Shown: one piece after another, positions 59,571-64,000 of the stretch
Numbering within the stretch: position 1 is the first letter of the stretch
Layout of the letters: the number at the start of each line of letters is the position of its first letter
Assembly: GCA_028274465.1 (NCBI GenBank)
Contig: CM051457.1
Location: forward strand, 67,058,496 to 67,122,495
Direction of reading: 5' to 3'
Length of the DNA: 64,000 bases
DNA from: Plantago ovata
Taxonomy: Eukaryota > Streptophyta > Magnoliopsida > Lamiales > Plantaginaceae
Position numbers and translations under genes: made by a program
The notes under the pieces: model-generated
What the model saw: only the letters and a program-made list of their open reading frames with translations
Told to the model about the DNA's origin: nothing
Database searches by the model: none

Positions 59571-62500
59571 TTGCTCTTGATTGTGCAGACTGCAGCCACG
59601 GAGACAAACGATGCAATCTGGCACTTTGATAGTGGTTGTGGAAAGCACATGATGGGCAACAAGAATAACCTTATAAACTATAGACAGTGGTCTAAAGATC
59701 CAACAATAAGGTTTGCTGGTGGAGGCTCCGGATCTACAAAAGGCTATGGTGATGTGAAGTTAGGATGCATAACCATTTCTGGAGTTCTTTATGTCAAAAA
59801 TCTTAAGTTTAACCTTTTCAGCATGAGTCAATTTGCTGACAAAGGATACTTCATCGAAATTAAAAGTGATGAATGTAAACTTGTAGATTTTGAGACTAAA
59901 AGGTTATAATGATTGCAAGAAGATCAGGAGGCTTGTACACCGTTGATTGGTCTTCAGCAAACGTTGAAAAATGCATTGTCTCAGATCATGATTGCCTTGC
60001 TGAAAAAGCATGGTTATGGCATAAACGAACAAGTCATCTAAACTTCAAGACGCTGAATAAGCTGTCTAAAAAGGCACTTGTAGCTGGATTACCTAGGGTT
60101 ACTTTTAAGAAGGATGGTGTTTGCAATGCATGTCAGCAAGGAAAGCAAACCAAATCTTCTTTCAAGAACAAGGCAGTACCGTCAACTACAAAACCTTTAC
60201 AACTCTTGCAGATGGACTTGTTTGAATCTTCTTCAATAAGCTATGCTGGTAAGAAGTATGGTCTAGTCGTGGTAGATGACTATTCAAGATTCACTTGTGT
60301 AGTATTCATCAAGCACAAATCTGAAACCAAGACTGAAATACCTAACTTGCTGAATAAGCTTGAAGTCATGAAAAATGACAAGGTAAAAGTCATAAGGACA
60401 AACCATGGTACTGAGTTTGTAAACCAGTACATAACTGAATATTGTACCTTAAAAGGTATTCAACATCAGTTATCCTCAGTAAGAACACCACAACAAAATG
60501 GTGTTGCTGAACGGAAGAATCGTACCCTGAAAGAAGCCGCAAGAACAATGCTTGCTGACACTGAAATAAGTGAGGCTTATTGGGTTGAAGCGATTAATAC
60601 CGCCTGCTATACTCAAAATAGATGTCTGATTACTAAGGAATACAACAAAACTCCTTATGAATTGTTTGTTGGAAGACCTCCTAACATCACTCATCTAAGA
60701 GTATTTGGTTGCAAGTGTTTCGTTCTTAACAATGGTAGAGAATACCTTAGAACATTTCAACCAAAGGCAGGCGAAGCGATATTTCTTGGCTACTCCTTGC
60801 ACAGTAAAGCTTATAGAGTTTACAACAAAAAGGCACAAAATATTGAAGAATCTGTGCATGTTGTATTCTACGAAAAGTCACAAGGTGTGCCTGCTGAAGA
60901 AGAAATATCAGAATGTATGAAAAAGCTAATCATACACGAGCAAAGAACTGAATCTGATGCTAGGCAAATCAAGTCAATTGAACTAAATGATGATTCTGAC
61001 AATGACTCTCCTCCCCTAAGTCATGACAAGATAAAAATAGTTCACGACAAAGAATTTCCAGCAAAAGATACGGTTGCTCCGGAAGTTGCTGAAATTACGC
61101 AATCTCCAGTGCCTGCTGATGAATTACCTCAATCCAGCAATGCTGAACAAGCAGTTGCTGACGAACAAATCTCAGCAGAGACACAAATTCCCAGTAGTAC
61201 TGAACAAGTACATACTGAAGAGTCACATGCTGATGAGCAAACATATCCTGATCCAACAAACAGGAAACCTGTTAATAAATGGATTAGAGATCATCCCTCT
61301 ACGGATATGATTGGCGATATTAATAAACTCCAAGTGACTAGATCCAAAGCTACTCAAGGACTTGATGAAGAAGCAACTGTCGTAGAAGTAGAATCTTTAT
61401 TCTCTTGCTTTGTTTCAGAAACTGAACCTAAAACCATAGAAGAAGCTTTGAAGCATTCTGAATGGATAAAGGCAATGCAAGAAGAATTGGATCAATTTGA
61501 AAGGAACAAAGTCTGGAAACTTGTGCCACTTGCTGAAGATAAGAAAGCTATTGGTACAAAGTGGGTGTTCAGAAACAAGCTGAGCGAGTCTGGTGAAGTA
61601 ACAAGAAATAAAACACGCTTAGTTGCTCAAGGTTACTGTCAGACTGAAGGATTGGACTATGATGAGTCTTACGCTCCAGTTGCAAGATTGGATGCAATTA
61701 GGCTTTTCTTGGACTTTGCTGCTCACAATGACTTCATTGTTTACCAAATGGATGTTAAAAGTGCATTCTTAAATGGTGAACTTGCTGAAGAAGTCTACAT
61801 AGAACAACCCCCTGGCTTTGAACTTCCCTCAGAAACCAAGATGGTATATAAGCTTCAGAAAGCTGTATATGGTCTAAAGCAAGCACCAAGAGCATGGTAT
61901 GATACATTGGCTAAGTTCTTGCTGGAAAATGGTTTCAAGAAAGGTGAAGTTGACAAAACATTATTTACCATGAACCATGATGGTAAAATAATCTTAGTTC
62001 AAATTTATGTGGATGACATAATTTTTGGATCTAAGGACAAGCAACTTTGTGATGATTTTGCCAAACTCATGACAAATAAGTTTGAAATGAGTATGATGGG
62101 AAAATTGAATTATTTCCTAGGATTGCAAGTCAAGCAACTCAAAGATGGAATATTCATAAATCAAGGAAAGTATGCGAAAGAAGTGCTCATAAAGTTTAGG
62201 ATCAAAGAGGATGAAAAACCTGAAAAGATCCCTATGAGTGTTGGTTCCAAATTGGGCTATACTAAAGAGGACAAAAGTGTTGACGAACACAAGTATAGGA
62301 AGCTCATTGGTTCCTTGTTGTATCTAACAACAAGTAGACCTGACATTCAGTATTCTGTTTGCGTGTGTGCAAGATTCCAATCTGATCCAAGAGAATCACA
62401 CTACAAAAAGGCAATCAAGATACTGAAATATGTTAAAGGTACAGTCAATGTTGGATTATGGTATCCTAAAGATTCTGGACTTGAATTGGTTGGCTATTCT

Positions 62501-62956
62501 GATGCTGATCATGGTGGATCAACTCTTGATAGAAAAAGTACCTCTGGAACTTGTCATTTTTTGGGTACTAGATTAATATCATGGTTCAGCAAGAAGCAAA
62601 CTTGTGTCGCCAATTCATCTACTGAATCTGAATACATTGCAGCTGGTTGTTGCACAGCTCAAATCCTATGGATTCAGCAACAATTAAGAGATTATGGTAT
62701 TTCTGAAAAGAAAACACCAAACTTTTATAATAATACAAGTGCTATTGCAATTACGCAAAATCCTAAGTTTCACTCTAGGACCAAGCACATTGATATTAGA
62801 CATCATTTCATTAGAGATCATGTGGAAAAAGGTGATATTGAGGTTGTGAAAGTAGGTACTGAAGATCAGCTTGCTGACATCTTTACCAAGCCCCTACCGG
62901 ATAATAGGTTCGCAATGCTAAGGTATAACCTTGGATTGATTGAACTACCTCAATAA
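59571..62956 (+). pseudogene. pol: Copia pol, element 2 (PR-IN-RT-RH)
   Basis: Protease with WHFDSGCGKHM (59571-59909) is followed by a 1-nt frameshift, then a 1015-aa frame from 59909. Integrase: zinc ligands H38, H43, C72, C75; catalytic D103, N165 in place of Asp, and E201. The N165-E201 spacing is that of DD35E, so N165 is the catalytic position. Reverse transcriptase: [10 protein letters not shown] and YVDDIIFGS (~aa 700). RNase H: YSDAD (~863), STESEY (~905) and FYNNTSAI (~940), where the family has a catalytic Asp. The domain order PR-IN-RT-RH is copia type. Probably unable to integrate or remove RNA by itself. Confidence 0.9.
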
Positions 62957-62974
62957 AGGATACACTTGGCAGAA

Positions 62975-63333
62975 TGCTGAAACAGGTATTCAGCAAGCCA
63001 AAGTATTCCTGTCCAAAAGACCAAGTCACTGATTTCTTCTAAGAAATGATAAGTCACAACATGATTGCTGAAACAGGCATTCAGCAAGTAATTCCTTCAA
63101 AACGGTATTTGTTAGGAAACTTGACCACTTGCTGAGACAGGCACTCAGTAAGAGAAAGAACTTAAGGATTGCTGAGACGGGTACTCAGACAATCAAAAGA
63201 TACTGAAACAGGTATTCAAGTATCAAAGGAATTTTCTGAGACGGGAACTCAGAAAAGAGCAAACTCATCTCTCAGATTTTACCAAAGGATGTCTCAAGTA
63301 CAAAAGAATTTACTGATACGGGAAATCAGAAAT
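62975..63333 (+). repeat. Hairpin array downstream of copia pol, element 2
   Basis: Seven clear hairpins with loop ACRGGNA: 62975-62995, 63065-63087, 63129-63151, 63167-63194, 63199-63224, 63232-63256 and 63308-63333, plus a weak one near 63098. The loop-closing bases vary as matched pairs: CTGAA/TTCAG, CTGAG/CTCAG, CTGAT/ATCAG. Outer stems differ but stay paired. Confidence 0.85.
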
Positions 63334-63453
63334 ATCTTTTAACTTAGAAAATATGAGATATCTAAGTAAGGGGGAACTTTCAGCAAGTATCTAGATTGTT
63401 AATTCAAACTCGCTGAAAAGATTCTTGTCTATTTCAGCAAGCAATCTATCCCC

Positions 63454-63553
63454 NNNNNNNNNNNNNNNNNNNNNNNNNNNNNNNNNNNNNNNNNNNNNNN
63501 NNNNNNNNNNNNNNNNNNNNNNNNNNNNNNNNNNNNNNNNNNNNNNNNNNNNN
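63454..63553. other. Assembly gap (100 N)
   Basis: It interrupts copia element 2 just after the hairpin array. The 3' reading frame and 3' LTR are not present on the other side; Athila sequence is. Confidence 0.95.
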
Positions 63554-63676
63554 GAAATTAGAAACAGACTAGGAAAGCAGTATCACAGAGAGATTAAAAA
63601 GGAAAACTAAAACTAATAGAATTAGGAATCTAAAGCTGTAAATATAAACAAATTAAACAGAAAAAAAGGAGTATAG
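63554..63676 (-). repeat. Leader of a further Athila-family element
   Basis: Homologous to the leader 18818-18941; gag is lost in the gap. Confidence 0.8.
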
Positions 63677-63694
63677 TCCCCGGAAACGGCGCCA
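63677..63694 (-). other. Primer binding site (tRNA-Asp type, one mismatch)
   Basis: The plus strand reads TCCCCGGAAACGGCGCCA; one base differs from the other copies. Confidence 0.85.
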
Positions 63695-63697
63695 ATT

Positions 63698-64000
63698 TGA
63701 TGAACGCGGATGTCGTGCTCCGGATTCAGTCAAATAAATTTGTATTTAAGCCAAAGGCAATCCACAACTACAACGAAAACCGTAGTGTAGCAGTAGAATG
63801 ACTCGAGTGTCGTTCTCTCAGGACTATAACTAGCTTTATCAAATCTAATTTAGAATATAAAAACAGCAAACAAATAGCAGAGGGGTTTCTAGCAAATAAT
63901 GGAGATTGGTGATAGTATGGTCGTTCTTAACATAACGGGTCGATAATCATGCATAAATTCCTCGGTCTTGCATAGAGATCTTTGAATCAATCTAGTGTCC
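63698..64000 (-). repeat. Athila-family LTR, U5-side part
   Basis: Begins TGATGAACG on the plus strand and runs off the window; matches the U5 half of the other Athila-family LTRs. Confidence 0.88.

Overview
The window is plant nuclear heterochromatin made almost entirely of nested LTR retrotransposons. I found no host gene. The plant assignment rests on Athila-like Ty3/gypsy elements (tRNA-Asp primer site, plant-type gag and pol), Ty1/copia elements with a large extra 3' reading frame (SIRE/Maximus-like), chromovirus-type gag-only elements with ~2.7 kb LTRs, and Cassandra TRIMs carrying a 5S rRNA-like promoter. The species cannot be told. Two 100-N blocks (39639-39738, 63454-63553) are assembly gaps beside the two copia copies.

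Layout. 1-4466 (+): Athila-family LTR end, tRNA-Asp primer site, a gag-protease frame with an internal TAG, and a second unrecognised frame, cut at 4466. 4467-10250 (-): a decayed Athila pol element split by an intact Cassandra TRIM (5042-5834, target duplication AATGG). Its LTR (10254-10954 plus 19918-20280) is split by a nested minus-strand gag-protease element (10955-19917). That nested element itself contains an inverted 2.1-kb LTR/3'UTR fragment (14193-16291). 20281-26152 (-): a second Athila pol copy with a long open PR-RT-RNase H-integrase frame, joined to the first copy through a shared LTR.

26153-35468 (-): a tandem LTR-gag-LTR-gag-LTR array of a gag-only chromovirus-like element. 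A 73-bp piece of copia reverse transcriptase bridges it to a third Athila gag copy (35540-36302 plus 47643-50043), which is split by an ~11.3-kb copia element (36303-47642, target duplication CTCCA). 50050-55482 (+): a related chromovirus-like LTR, leader and gag start, carrying a fold-back TRIM composite (52806-54553, target duplication GTTTT). 55483-63453 (+): a second copia element with gag and pol but no 3' part before the gap. 63554-64000 (-): the 5' end of another Athila-family element.

How parts may work together: the gag-protease elements and the pol elements share LTR ends and the tRNA-Asp primer site, so they look like complementary partners. The gag-only chromovirus and the TRIMs would likewise need enzymes from elsewhere. 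The most unusual signals are non-protein: an array of hairpins with compensatory stem changes after copia pol, GC-rich GCG-NNN-CGC hairpins scattered through the Athila family, tRNA-like A and B boxes at tRNA spacing inside chromovirus LTRs, and a fold-back TRIM inserted as one unit.
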